Assembly (NCBI GenBank): GCA_942493045.1
Contig: OW818665.1
Span: 1-64,000 of the forward strand
Length of the DNA stretch: 64,000 bases
From: Teretinema sp942493045
Lineage (GTDB): Bacteria > Spirochaetota > Spirochaetia > Treponematales > Treponemataceae
Direction: 5' to 3'
Part shown: one piece after another, positions 53,591 through 62,149 of the stretch
How positions within the stretch are numbered: the first letter of the stretch is position 1
Layout of the letters: each line of letters begins with the position of its first letter
Notes under the pieces: model-generated
The model's input: the letters and a program-made list of their open reading frames with translations, nothing else
Database searches by the model: none
Told to the model about the DNA's origin: nothing
Translations under genes and position numbers: made by a program

Positions 53591-54931
53591 TTACTCTTGC
53601 TGTGTCTCGGATTCTTTGTCCAGAATGGCCTTGAGTGAGTGGGCTTCCTCGCTCAGGAGGCTAGCGGTTCCAGCCATCTCTTTTGAGGCACTGGCGTTTC
53701 GTTGGATGACATTATCAAGTTCCAGAACGGATTGATTGATCTGGTTGATTCCCGAGTTTTGTTCCATGGTGGCGCTCATTACTTCTTCTACAAGTTCCGA
53801 GGTCTTACGGATGTCCGGCAGCAGCTTTTGCAAGGCCTGTTCGGCGTCGCTGGCTGCCTTCATGGTGTTTCGGGTTAGGTCGCCGATCTCTTTGGCAGCT
53901 CCCTGACTGCGTTCGGCAAGCTTGCGTACCTCGCTGGCCACTACCGCAAAACCCTTGCCCGATTCACCGGCTCTGGCGGCTTCGATGGCGGCATTCAGGG
54001 CTAACAAATTGGTTTGCCGGGCAATTTCCTCAATGACAATAATCTTGGAGGCGATTTCCTTCATTTCCTTAACAGCCGAGCTGATGATCGTACCGCTTTG
54101 CTCGGCATTGATTGCCGCCTGCTGGGAAATATTGCGGGTGGTTTGAACATTATCGGCGTTCTGCCTCACGGTAGAACTCAACTCTTCCAGCGAAGCGGAA
54201 ACTTCTTCTACGGCGGAGGCTTGCGATGAAGCTCCTTCGGCGATGCTGGAGGCGGATTGTTCCATCGCCAGGCTGCCTGAGGTCACGGATTCGGCAACAG
54301 TACGCGCGCTGCCAGTCACGGCCTGAATGCGAACAAGCAGAGTCTGCTGTTCGGCGGATTTATCGTTTATTGAAGCGACGATTCTGTTGTTTACCAGCAT
54401 GATCAATATTGAGCAACTGGCGATTATCATAAATATCAATAGGACCGCAACCAGGTCATTGCCAGGGAACGCGCCGTATCGAGCCGGGATTATCCTGAAG
54501 GCTAATAGCAACAGGAAGAGCAAGGAAGTAAGCGCGGTGAGCAGCGGGTGCCAGAAAGAAGTGCCTATCAGACTTGAAATGATTATCGGTACTAGCATAA
54601 GCATGCCGCCCAGTACAAGATAGAGGGCCGCGTTATCCCGAACCGAGAAAAAAACAATAGCGGCCATACCCAAAATAATCACACACATTGCTATCATGGC
54701 GGCTTGTCTGTAGCGATGTGAGAATACGAGGGCTGTTATCGCCATAAACGCAAGTATCAACAGTAATTCAATGAAAATGAGTCGGGTATTATTATTTCTG
54801 ACAGCGTTAATCATGCCAAGGGGCAGTATCAGGATCAGCAGCGCGCATATACTTACCAGAAGACGTGATTTTGTTTGAATTTCATAGTTGTCTTCCTGAT
54901 ATATGATAGCTAAACGGCGTAACGGACTCAT
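53591..54931 (-). CDS. Methyl-accepting chemotaxis receptor
   Basis: A 446-aa MCP. The N-terminal ~190 residues have six transmembrane segments without a periplasmic sensor domain, so sensing is likely in or near the membrane. The C-terminal coiled coil carries the signature hairpin EEIARQTNLLALNAAIEAARAGESGKGFAVVASEVRKLAERS-like EEIARQTNLLALNAAIEAA (about 310) and heptad regions with Gln/Glu methylation sites. GGGAGA precedes the ATG. It should feed the CheA/CheW pathway, consistent with a motile organism. No ligand can be named. Confidence 0.93.
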   Translation of the reverse strand: MSPLRRLAIIYQEDNYEIQTKSRLLVSICALLILILPLGMINAVRNNNTRLIFIELLLILAFMAITALVFSHRYRQAAMIAMCVIILGMAAIVFFSVRDNAALYLVLGGMLMLVPIIISSLIGTSFWHPLLTALTSLLFLLLLAFRIIPARYGAFPGNDLVAVLLIFMIIASCSILIMLVNNRIVASINDKSAEQQTLLVRIQAVTGSARTVAESVTSGSLAMEQSASSIAEGASSQASAVEEVSASLEELSSTVRQNADNVQTTRNISQQAAINAEQSGTIISSAVKEMKEIASKIIVIEEIARQTNLLALNAAIEAARAGESGKGFAVVASEVRKLAERSQGAAKEIGDLTRNTMKAASDAEQALQKLLPDIRKTSELVEEVMSATMEQNSGINQINQSVLELDNVIQRNASASKEMAGTASLLSEEAHSLKAILDKESETQQE

Positions 54932-54987
54932 ATTTTCTCCCTGAGAAACCCGCGCCTGGTCGGTTGCGCCGGCTTCTACTTACATAG

Positions 54988-55015
54988 ATTATAATCGCCC
55001 GAATTTAGAATGCAA
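54988..55015 (-). promoter_or_regulatory. Promoter of the chemotaxis receptor gene
   Basis: On the minus strand TTGCAT (55010-55015), 16-nt spacer, TATAAT (54988-54993). A 10-bp palindrome, CAAGCGCTTG (55013-55022), overlaps the -35 box. Confidence 0.65.
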
Positions 55016-55077
55016 GCGCTTGGTATTAAATAAAAATTTGGCTGAACAGTCGGTGTTTTTTATACCATTGAAACAAT

Positions 55078-55107
55078 CAGGATGAGTGCGGTATTATAGC
55101 TTTCGGA
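55078..55107 (+). promoter_or_regulatory. Promoter of the CoA-dehydratase activase gene
   Basis: TTGAAA (55078-55083), 18-nt spacer, TATTAT (55102-55107). The leader would be about 45 nt with GAGGTG before ATG 55160. Confidence 0.7.
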
Positions 55108-55159
55108 GATTTATTCCTGTTTTCAGGGTAATCTTTAATTTCCCCAAATGAGGTGTAGC

Positions 55160-58100
55160 ATGTTTTCACTCGGAATTAACATAGGTTCAACCAGCCTGAA
55201 GGTTGTCCTGCTCGAAGATGGCAAGCCGATCTGGCAGACCGTTACGCCCCATGAAGGCGATTTTAACCTTGCGGTGCGTAATACCATGAGCCAGTACCAG
55301 ATTCCTGAGGGCACGCCGTTGCTGGTGACTGGAAACGAAGGCCGCTTTTTATTTAACGCGTCCGGTACCCTCGAACCCCTCTGCGTGGAAGCTGCGCTGC
55401 GGGCCATAAACCTCAAGGCGGACGCCGTCGTCAGTATGGGCGGCGAAGACCTCACCGTGTATTCCCTCGACGAGACCATGAAAATAGTCAACAACTTCTC
55501 GGGCAACAAATGCGCCTCGGGAACAGGCGAATTCCTCAAACAGCAGCTGCTCCGCATGGATATGAAAATTACGGACATCGCCAATGTGCCCGATTCCGCC
55601 CAGGTCATGCCGCTTTCCACGCGCTGTTCGGTATTCATGAAGAGCGACTGCACCCACCGCCTGAATAAGCGGGAAGCCACCAAAGACGACATTGTTCTGT
55701 CTCTTTCCGACGTTATGGCCACTAAGGTCGTCGACTTTCTTAAAAGGGCCAAAATCAAGAGCGGCACCGTGGTTCTCACCGGCGGCGTCACCTTGAACCG
55801 CCACATCGTGCGCTTTATCCGGGCTAAAGCCCCTGCAATCAATTTTGTGGTTCCGGAAACCGCTTCGGTCTTTGAAGCCTATGGCGCGGCCATTCTGGCT
55901 GCCGGTTCCGGCTCTCCCCTGCCGAACATTGAGAAACTCCTCAAACCCAACACCGTCCGGTTTGATACTCTGCCGGACCTGAAAAAATGGAAGGACAAGG
56001 TGCGTTTCTTCGAAAAAGGGGAGTCCACCGTGGTTGCCGGCCGGGAATACCTGCTGGGCGTCGACGGAGGATCCACTACGACGAAAGCCTGTCTTATTGA
56101 TGCCGAAACCGACGTCGTGGTCGCGAGCCATTACGGACGCACTCACGGTGACCCGGTGAAGGCGCTCAAGGAATGCCTCTCCATCATCCAGGAGAAGGTC
56201 AAGAAAGACACGAACGGCGGTTCGATCAAGATAACCCTGTGCGCCACGACCGGTTCCTCCCGTGAAATTCTCGGTGTGTATCTTGAAACCCCCGGCGTCT
56301 ACAACGAAATCATCGCCCATGCCGTCGGCACCACTTATTTCGACCCTGAAGTCGAAACCATCTTCGAGATCGGCGGACAGGACGCGAAATACGTGCTGCT
56401 CAAGAACGGTGTTCCCATCGACTACGCCATGAACGAGGCCTGCTCGGCCGGTACCGGCTCCTTCCTCGAAGAGTCCGCCTCCGGCGACCTTTCGATCCAC
56501 AACGCCAAAGACATCGGCCCGATCGCGCTTGCCGCCGACGCGCCGCTCAAGTTCGGCGAGCATTGCTCCGCCTTTATTAACTCCGATATCCGTAAGGCTG
56601 TACAGCAGGGCGCCACGCGCGAAAACATCACCGCCGGCATTGTCGTCTCCATCGTCGCCAACTACTTGAACCGCGTCGTCGGCAACCGTACTATCGGCAA
56701 GAAAGTGTTCCTCCAGGGCGGAGTCGCCAAGAACGCGGCTATTCCGCTGGCCTTCGCCATGATGCTCGACAAGGAAATCCTCGTTCCCCCCTCACCCGAA
56801 CTGATGGGATGCTTCGGCGTCGCGATGCTCGCAAAGAAGAAAAACGCCGATAACCTCCTCGAAAAATCCGATTTCGACATAGAGACCCTGCTCAAGAACG
56901 AGATCGAGTATGAGCGGGTGTTTACCTGCAAGTCCTGCGATAACCTCTGTCCCATTCAGGTCCTGAAAGTCAACGGCCATCCCTATATGTTCGGTGGACG
57001 GTGCAACAAATACACCAACATGCGCAAGTCCGTCAAGGACGTTCCGGTGTTTGACTACATCGAAAAACGGCAGCATCTGCTCTTCGTGGAGTGCGCCCCC
57101 GACGCATCCGAGTTCAAGGCTAAGCGGGACTACACCATCGGCATTCCGCGCGCCTTTTCGATTCACACCCTCTATCCCCTGTACTCCTGGTTTTTCCACG
57201 AGCTTGGCATCAAGACCTTCCTTTCAACCGAAGTGGCGCACGAAGGCCTCGCGCGGGCCGAAAGTACCTACTGCTTCCCGGCGGAAATCGCCCACGGCGC
57301 GGTGCAGGACTGTCTCGACAAGGGCGCCGACTATGTGCTGCTGCCGCACTTCCGCGACATGCCGAGCTACGAGGCCGACGTGCACGCGAACTTTTGCCCG
57401 ATCACCCAGGGGCTGCCTTATTACATCAAGAAGGCCTTCCCCGACGTTCCGGAGCAGAAACTGCTCAACCTGGTTGTCAGTTTCAAGTACGGCGACAAAA
57501 AAGCCCTCGAACATTTCCAGGATTTCGGGCGTCTCCTGAGCATAGGAGAAGCCGAGATTGAAAAGGCCTTTTACAAGGCCCTTGATAAGCAGAATGAATT
57601 TTTCGCGAAGGGAAAGGCTATGGGCAAACAGGCGCTCGCGGACGCGCGCGCGGCCGACCGGCCGGTTATCGCCGTTCTCGGCCGGCCCTACAACGCCTTC
57701 ACCGCCGAAGCCAACATGGGTATTCCGCGTAAGTTCACCACGCGCGGTTACTCGGTAATCCCGTTCGACCTTTTGCCGTATAACGACGAAGAAATCTTCC
57801 CGAACATGTACTGGTACTACGGCCAGCAGGACATGAAGGCCGCCGAGCTTTTGAAAGACGAGCCGAATATTTATGTCACCTTTATCACGAACTTCTCGTG
57901 CGCGCCGGACTCGTTCATCCTGCACTACGTTAAATGGCTCATGGGGACGAAGCCCTTCCTGATCCTGGAGCTCGACTCGCATTCGGCGGACGCCGGCATC
58001 GACACCCGGGTTGAAGCCTTCCTCGATATCATTGAAGGCTACCGCTCGAAGAAAAGCGAGATCGAGGAAGAGCGCTACGACAACGGCTGGAAATTCGAAC

Positions 58101-59521
58101 AGGACGGTCCGGACGGGCTCGTCGTGCGCAACCATTTGACCGGCGAGATACAACAGGTACGCAACAACAAGCGGGTCAAGATGCTGCTTTCCAACATGGG
58201 CAACATCACCACCGAATTTATCGGTGCGACCCTCCGCGGCGTCGGGTTGAACGCCGAGGTGCTGCCGATAGCCACCAATAAAACGATACAGGTTGCCCGC
58301 GCCCACGCCTCCGGAAAAGAGTGCGTGCCGAGCCATCTGGTGCTTGGCGGTGCCCTGCAGTTTTTCGCCTCGGAAAAATACCGCAAGGATGAATTGTATC
58401 TGCTCTTTGTCCCGATCACTACCGGTCCGTGCCGCACGGGACAATACTTTGTGTACTACGAAAATCTGTTCAAAGATATGCGGCTCGAGAACGTGGTAAT
58501 TTTCACCCTTTCGGCCGACAATTCCTACACGGAGCTTGGCCCGCGGTTTGCCCGCGACATGTGGCGGGGCCTCGTCGTGTCCGACTACATGAAGGATATC
58601 CAGACCAGCCTCAAGGCGACTGCCGAAAACCCGGTGCAGGCGCTTGATGACTTTGATCACTCCTGGTACAAAATGCTGGACAAGGTCGAAAAGGACCCCA
58701 ATTCCCTGATGTCCGAACTGAAGCGCATCGCGCGCGACGTCAAAAAGATTCCGCTCAAGCGGCGGGTCGTCGATCTGCCGAAGGTGCTGGTGGTCGGCGA
58801 GATTTACGTCCGGCGCGACGACTTCGCGGTTAACGAGCTGATTAACATCATGAGCGCGCGCGGTATTGTGGTCAAGGTCGCCGGTATTGCCGAATGGATT
58901 CACTATCTCGACTTTGTGCGCGAGTACGATCTTCTCAAGCGTTACCGTCTGCTGCCCCCGATCCTGCGCTTCTTCAGCGAACCTGCCAAAAAACTGCGCA
59001 TTCTCAGGCTCGAGGAATGGTGGAAGCACTCGGTGGAACACAAGGTTAAGACTATCCTCGGATCCACGAATCTCATTCCCGAAACCCCGCACGATATGCG
59101 GAAGATCATGGCCAATACGCTCAAGCACTTTGTCGGCCACGACCTGAATTCGGAAATCGCCGTGTCCACCGGAGTGGCGGCGACGGCCATGGAAGAGGGT
59201 TTCTCGGGAATCGTCAATATTTCCCCCTTTGCCTGCCTGATCGGCCGCGTCATCGAGGGGCTCTTTACCCCCTGGGCGCGCGACCAGAACTATCCGACCA
59301 TCTCCGTGGAAATCGACGGCAACCTGCTTCCGCCGAGCCTCGTGAATAAGCTGAATATCTTTATGGTCAACGTGCTCCGCTTCCGCCGCGACGGTAACCC
59401 CGCCGACATGGTCGACCTTGCCGGCGCCACCCAGCACGCCGACATGTTCATCCAGGACAAAGACGCCCCTCCGGCAACCTGCGAAGACTGCGGCCATGGC
59501 TGCGAGACCTGTGGCCATTAA
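55160..59521 (+). CDS. Giant 2-hydroxyacyl-CoA dehydratase activase-related protein
   Basis: A 1453-aa fusion. Two BadF/HgdC-type ATPase (ASKHA) domains come first: one from LGINIGSTSLKVVLLEDG (about 1-270) with GNKCASGTGEFLK, the other from GVDGGSTTTKACLIDAETD (about 300-560) with NEACSAGTGSFLEE; both carry the Cys that holds a shared [4Fe-4S] cluster. CKSCDNLCPIQ ... GGRCNKY follows near 590 and a DUF2229 region after 650. The C-terminal half resembles the dehydratase subunits and ends in a Cys-rich tail (CEDCGHGCETCGH). ATP-driven one-electron activation of a radical dehydratase or reductase is the known role of the family. Start ATG 55160 is chosen by GAGGTG; an upstream in-frame ATG lies 4 codons earlier. 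Confidence 0.9.
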   Translation: MFSLGINIGSTSLKVVLLEDGKPIWQTVTPHEGDFNLAVRNTMSQYQIPEGTPLLVTGNEGRFLFNASGTLEPLCVEAALRAINLKADAVVSMGGEDLTVYSLDETMKIVNNFSGNKCASGTGEFLKQQLLRMDMKITDIANVPDSAQVMPLSTRCSVFMKSDCTHRLNKREATKDDIVLSLSDVMATKVVDFLKRAKIKSGTVVLTGGVTLNRHIVRFIRAKAPAINFVVPETASVFEAYGAAILAAGSGSPLPNIEKLLKPNTVRFDTLPDLKKWKDKVRFFEKGESTVVAGREYLLGVDGGSTTTKACLIDAETDVVVASHYGRTHGDPVKALKECLSIIQEKVKKDTNGGSIKITLCATTGSSREILGVYLETPGVYNEIIAHAVGTTYFDPEVETIFEIGGQDAKYVLLKNGVPIDYAMNEACSAGTGSFLEESASGDLSIHNAKDIGPIALAADAPLKFGEHCSAFINSDIRKAVQQGATRENITAGIVVSIVANYLNRVVGNRTIGKKVFLQGGVAKNAAIPLAFAMMLDKEILVPPSPELMGCFGVAMLAKKKNADNLLEKSDFDIETLLKNEIEYERVFTCKSCDNLCPIQVLKVNGHPYMFGGRCNKYTNMRKSVKDVPVFDYIEKRQHLLFVECAPDASEFKAKRDYTIGIPRAFSIHTLYPLYSWFFHELGIKTFLSTEVAHEGLARAESTYCFPAEIAHGAVQDCLDKGADYVLLPHFRDMPSYEADVHANFCPITQGLPYYIKKAFPDVPEQKLLNLVVSFKYGDKKALEHFQDFGRLLSIGEAEIEKAFYKALDKQNEFFAKGKAMGKQALADARAADRPVIAVLGRPYNAFTAEANMGIPRKFTTRGYSVIPFDLLPYNDEEIFPNMYWYYGQQDMKAAELLKDEPNIYVTFITNFSCAPDSFILHYVKWLMGTKPFLILELDSHSADAGIDTRVEAFLDIIEGYRSKKSEIEEERYDNGWKFEQDGPDGLVVRNHLTGEIQQVRNNKRVKMLLSNMGNITTEFIGATLRGVGLNAEVLPIATNKTIQVARAHASGKECVPSHLVLGGALQFFASEKYRKDELYLLFVPITTGPCRTGQYFVYYENLFKDMRLENVVIFTLSADNSYTELGPRFARDMWRGLVVSDYMKDIQTSLKATAENPVQALDDFDHSWYKMLDKVEKDPNSLMSELKRIARDVKKIPLKRRVVDLPKVLVVGEIYVRRDDFAVNELINIMSARGIVVKVAGIAEWIHYLDFVREYDLLKRYRLLPPILRFFSEPAKKLRILRLEEWWKHSVEHKVKTILGSTNLIPETPHDMRKIMANTLKHFVGHDLNSEIAVSTGVAATAMEEGFSGIVNISPFACLIGRVIEGLFTPWARDQNYPTISVEIDGNLLPPSLVNKLNIFMVNVLRFRRDGNPADMVDLAGATQHADMFIQDKDAPPATCEDCGHGCETCGH

Positions 59522-59540
59522 GTTGAACTGAGAATGAGAA

Positions 59541-59578
59541 AGGCTGTCAGCCGGGTAACCGGCGGACAGCCTTTTTTT
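59541..59578 (+). terminator. Terminator of the activase gene
   Basis: AGGCTGTC ... GACAGCCT around an inner GCCGG-GTAA-CCGGC hairpin, followed by seven T. It lies about 20 nt after the stop codon. Confidence 0.92.
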
Positions 59579-59612
59579 GTTTTCTTTGTTCGCTTGGTAA
59601 GAAAAAAAATAA

Positions 59613-59676
59613 ATGACTTTTCAGTTCAGGAAAAAATTGATGTACAAACTACGAAATAGACTATCGCATTTAAAAT
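59613..59676 (+). pseudogene. Remnant of a RelE-type toxin gene with internal deletion
   Basis: The stretch ACTTTTCAGTTCAGGAA(A/G)AAATTGATGTAC.AACT is nearly identical to the antitoxin/toxin junction at 61758-61793. It continues as ACGAAATAGACTATCGCATTTA, matching 61964-61985 near the toxin's 3' part. Both segments meet at AACT, so about 170 nt in between was deleted. It ends where the 41-bp palindromic element begins. It is a dead copy of the neighbouring TA module. Confidence 0.8.
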
Positions 59677-60495
59677 AGGGCACCTCGAAAAACTCAATTT
59701 GTTTTTCAAGGTGCCCTTGCAAATCCTTACAGGATTTGCGTTTTTTATTTGTTGACCTCTAAAAACTGCAGTGCCTGGCTCCTTGTTATACACAACCGGC
59801 ATTCTGTACCGCCATTCCTTCCATAGTTTTTCATCCAGAAGTAGATCGGCCATAAAACGACTGACGTTGATTCGGCTTGTTTTTCCCGGGTCGAAGAGCG
59901 GGCTCCGCACCGGCGATTCGCGGACATCGGTCGGACTCTCGGCCTCGTCGTTGATCAGGGTATCCGGGCGCACGGCTGTCCATTCTATTTTACTGTTGTC
60001 TTTTCCGACCGTCTTTAGCAGATAATCGGCAGCTCTGACGTTATCGCGGTGCGGAGGCAAAATCAGCTTCAATATCAAAAAAAGCATTTTTTCGACGAAG
60101 GAGCTTTTCTTGCCCATTGTATAATTTGTATAGGCGGTAGTGCTCATGAGGATCAGCTTTATTTTTTTGTCACCTTGTGCTTCGACACACCGACAGATAT
60201 TTTTTATCGTATCGGACACCAGATTGCGCGGCTTACCGAAAAGCCCTTTGAACGAAATATTGTGACCGAGGCAGGAGACAACGGCGTCACAGTCCTGCAG
60301 CAGGGCACTCAACTGGCGATCATCGAATTCGGAAATATTCCCCCGTATGATTTCTACCAGTGGATCGGCGGATATTTCGGCAGGTAGAATCGCTCCCTCC
60401 CTCAGTACAAGGCGGATTTTAATCTGTCTGTTACGCAACTGCATAACAACCAGTCTTCCGGTAGCTCCGCTACCTCCAAGAATTACTATTTTCAT
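59626..60495 (-). CDS. NAD(P)-binding SDR/NmrA-like protein with altered C-terminus
   Basis: A 289-aa protein with the Rossmann motif MKIVILGGSGATGRLVVMQL and typical downstream segments (CDAVVSCLGHN, ILMSTTAYTNY, WTAVRPDTL, VSRFMADLL). It is an atypical SDR that binds NAD(P). The last ~40 residues (from about KNANPVRICKGTLKNK) are encoded by a hairpin, the 41-bp palindrome and the dead toxin fragment, so they are not native. In the +1 frame a stop at 59745-59747 follows LQFLEVNK. The start overlaps the XRE gene by 4 nt (ATGA). The SDR core is likely functional. Confidence 0.85.
   Translation of the reverse strand: MKIVILGGSGATGRLVVMQLRNRQIKIRLVLREGAILPAEISADPLVEIIRGNISEFDDRQLSALLQDCDAVVSCLGHNISFKGLFGKPRNLVSDTIKNICRCVEAQGDKKIKLILMSTTAYTNYTMGKKSSFVEKMLFLILKLILPPHRDNVRAADYLLKTVGKDNSKIEWTAVRPDTLINDEAESPTDVRESPVRSPLFDPGKTSRINVSRFMADLLLDEKLWKEWRYRMPVVYNKEPGTAVFRGQQIKNANPVRICKGTLKNKLSFSRCPILNAIVYFVVCTSIFS
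59677..59717. repeat. 41-bp palindromic element, copy 2, opposite orientation
   Basis: AGGGCACCTCGAAAAAC-TCAATTT-GTTTTTCAAGGTGCCCT. It is the reverse complement of 43377-43417 with one substitution in the right arm (CAAGG for CGAGG). It lies between the dead toxin fragment and a small terminator. Confidence 0.85.
59719..59746 (+). terminator. Terminator-like hairpin
   Basis: GCAAATCCT-TAC-AGGATTTGC, a perfect 9-bp stem followed by GTTTTTT on the plus strand. No plus-strand gene is visible before it except the dead toxin fragment. It is inside the present C-terminal coding part of the SDR gene. Confidence 0.7.
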
Positions 60496-60731
60496 GATCG
60501 ATCTCCTTCTTTTTTCCCCTCGGGATACTGAAATACCTTTTCAAGAGGTACGCCGAATACCCGCGCTATCTGAAAGGCCATCTCCAGGGTCGGTGAGTAG
60601 CGGCCCTGTTCGATGGCAATGATGGTCTGCCGGGTTACACTTACGCGATCCGCCAGCTCAGCCTGGGTCATCTCGCCCGCGGCAAACCGGAGCTGCCGGA
60701 TGCTGTTGGAAACCCGCATTTCTTTTGCCAT
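60492..60731 (-). CDS. XRE-family transcriptional regulator
   Basis: A 79-aa helix-turn-helix protein: IRQLRFAAGEMTQAELADRVSVTRQTIIAIEQGRYSPTLEMAFQIARVFGVPLEKVF, the standard XRE/Cro-like domain and nothing else. It follows the membrane-protein gene by 2 nt and overlaps the SDR gene by 4 nt. The trio is one operon, probably self-regulated. Confidence 0.92.
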   Translation of the reverse strand: MAKEMRVSNSIRQLRFAAGEMTQAELADRVSVTRQTIIAIEQGRYSPTLEMAFQIARVFGVPLEKVFQYPEGKKEGDRS

Positions 60732-60733
60732 GG

Positions 60734-61186
60734 CTAAAAGCCCCGGCGGTAAGAGACCAGCTTGACCGCGGAGGAGACGAGTCCTCCGATGGCGAACGAC
60801 AAATACAGGGCGTTCGCGATCCAGAACTGGTCCGCCCGCAGCATCGCGAGGGCGAGTACGCCCAGACCGCCGAAAGACGATACGTAGTAGCCGAAGAGAT
60901 CGCCGCGCCTGCTGATGGATTTGTCCCGCTCATCGGTACGGTCGATTTCCTTCACCGAGCCGCTGCCCGAAATTTCAGACGAGACCGCGGTGCCGATCGA
61001 CATGAATATAATACCGATGATGGTCATAACGATCATGGCGCCGACGGTGAGGAGCAGCGGTTTTTGGTACGCGATGTCGGCGACAGGAACGCTCCGCAGC
61101 TGCTTCACAATAAAATTGGCATAGATGCCCAGGACCAGAACAGTCACCACCGAGTTCACCCAGGTGGACTTTTCCTCAAATGACAT
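60734..61186 (-). CDS. DUF2178-like membrane protein
   Basis: A 150-aa protein with about four transmembrane segments (WVNSVVTVLVLGIYANFIV; LLLTVGAMIVMTIIGIIFMSI; FGGLGVLALAMLRADQFWIANAL; ALYLSFAIGGLVSSAVKL). Proteins of the DUF2178 type are commonly encoded beside an XRE regulator, as here. TAGGAGG precedes the ATG and a TTGACA box (minus strand) lies about 60 nt upstream. First gene of the operon; function unknown. Confidence 0.8.
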   Translation of the reverse strand: MSFEEKSTWVNSVVTVLVLGIYANFIVKQLRSVPVADIAYQKPLLLTVGAMIVMTIIGIIFMSIGTAVSSEISGSGSVKEIDRTDERDKSISRRGDLFGYYVSSFGGLGVLALAMLRADQFWIANALYLSFAIGGLVSSAVKLVSYRRGF

Positions 61187-61372
61187 AACAGCCTCCTACT
61201 CTACATGTAAAGGATACTGTACATTATGTCAAGTATAATTGACTCGTATTTCTTAGGGTATAACCAAAGATAATCAGTTATTTGATGTATCTTCAGTTAC
61301 GTTTGGTAAAAGCAGTTACTAAACGGTATCCTCTGTTGCCCGGCTCTCCAACGCGGTTTAAAAACCGAAGAT

Positions 61373-61423
61373 TTGACTTTTCCCTATTTCCTTGTTATAG
61401 TTTAATAAGGAAATAAGGAAATA
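61373..61423 (+). promoter_or_regulatory. Promoter and operator of the AbrB/RelE pair
   Basis: TTGACT (61373-61378), 17-nt spacer, TATAGT (61396-61401). TATTTCCTT (61385-61393) faces two copies of AAGGAAATA (61407-61415 and 61415-61423), an inverted repeat that straddles the -10 box. It is the expected site for autoregulation by the AbrB-type antitoxin. Confidence 0.75.
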
Positions 61424-61428
61424 GAACT

Positions 61429-61782
61429 ATGTCAAAAGCAGCAGAACACAAGCGTGTGACCATCTCAGTGAAACGTCAATTTACGATCCCTCAAAAGTAT
61501 TATGAGGCGCTTGGTTTTGAATCCGACGCAGAATGCATCCTCCAGGAAGGAGGACTCTTTATTCGTCCTCTGCGTACTGAACCGTCCGATTTCTCTGAGG
61601 AAATTTTGGCCGATCTTGTTGCTCAAGGTTTTGGTGGGCAGGAACTTCTTTCCAAGTTCAAGGAACAAACGCAAAAGATCCGGCCGGCCGTTCAGAAGAT
61701 GATTAAAGAAGCCGACGAGGCGGCAAAGCTTAGCTCAGGGACACTGTCTCTTGATGAACTTTTCAGTTCAGGAAGAAATTGA
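61429..61782 (+). CDS. AbrB/MazE-type antitoxin
   Basis: A 117-aa protein with an N-terminal SpoVT/AbrB swapped-hairpin domain (KRVTISVKRQFTIPQKYYEALGF) and a helical C-terminal tail that would cover the toxin. Its stop codon overlaps the toxin start (TGATG). It has its own promoter with an inverted repeat. Confidence 0.88.
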   Translation: MSKAAEHKRVTISVKRQFTIPQKYYEALGFESDAECILQEGGLFIRPLRTEPSDFSEEILADLVAQGFGGQELLSKFKEQTQKIRPAVQKMIKEADEAAKLSSGTLSLDELFSSGRN

Positions 61783-62072
61783 TGTACGAACTCCGATACC
61801 TTAAACCGGCAGAGCGCTACTTTAAAAAAATTCGCGAGAAGGGCTTACAAGAAGCTTTCCGCACTGCTCTGGAAAAGATCGCTGTTGATCCCTTTATCGG
61901 AGAGCAGAAAAAAGGCGACCTTATGGGTATATACTGCTATGATGTTTTCTATAACAAGATAAACTACGAAATAGCCTATCGCATTTACAATGAAAACGGT
62001 CACCTGGTTGTGGTAATCATGGCCGGGACGCGCGAAAACTTTTACAAAGAATTAAAAAAGTTCATGAACTGA
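61782..62072 (+). CDS. RelE/ParE-superfamily toxin
   Basis: A 96-aa protein: MYELRYLKPAERYFKKI ... DLMGIYCYDVFYNKINYEIAYRIY ... VVVIMAGTRENFYKELKKF, the RelE/ParE fold and length. Start ATG 61782 shares one base with the antitoxin stop. Members cut mRNA at the ribosome or poison gyrase; which applies here is not shown. A deleted second copy of this gene lies at 59613-59676. Confidence 0.88.
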   Translation: MYELRYLKPAERYFKKIREKGLQEAFRTALEKIAVDPFIGEQKKGDLMGIYCYDVFYNKINYEIAYRIYNENGHLVVVIMAGTRENFYKELKKFMN

Positions 62073-62149
62073 CACAACAAGAGATAGTTGCTTTTAAAAC
62101 CCCCGTAAATCTCTTCCCTTATCCCCAAAGTGGGGGTAGCGTAGAAGCG

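Noticed and set aside
55349..56563. 404-codon minus-strand frame
   Set aside because: Antisense shadow of the same activase gene; no ribosome site or motif.
57224..59518. Long open frame (764 codons) on the minus strand
   Set aside because: It lies wholly antisense to the activase gene, which has strong motifs, a promoter and a terminator. Open antisense frames are expected in GC-rich codon-biased genes, and the translation has no recognisable domain.
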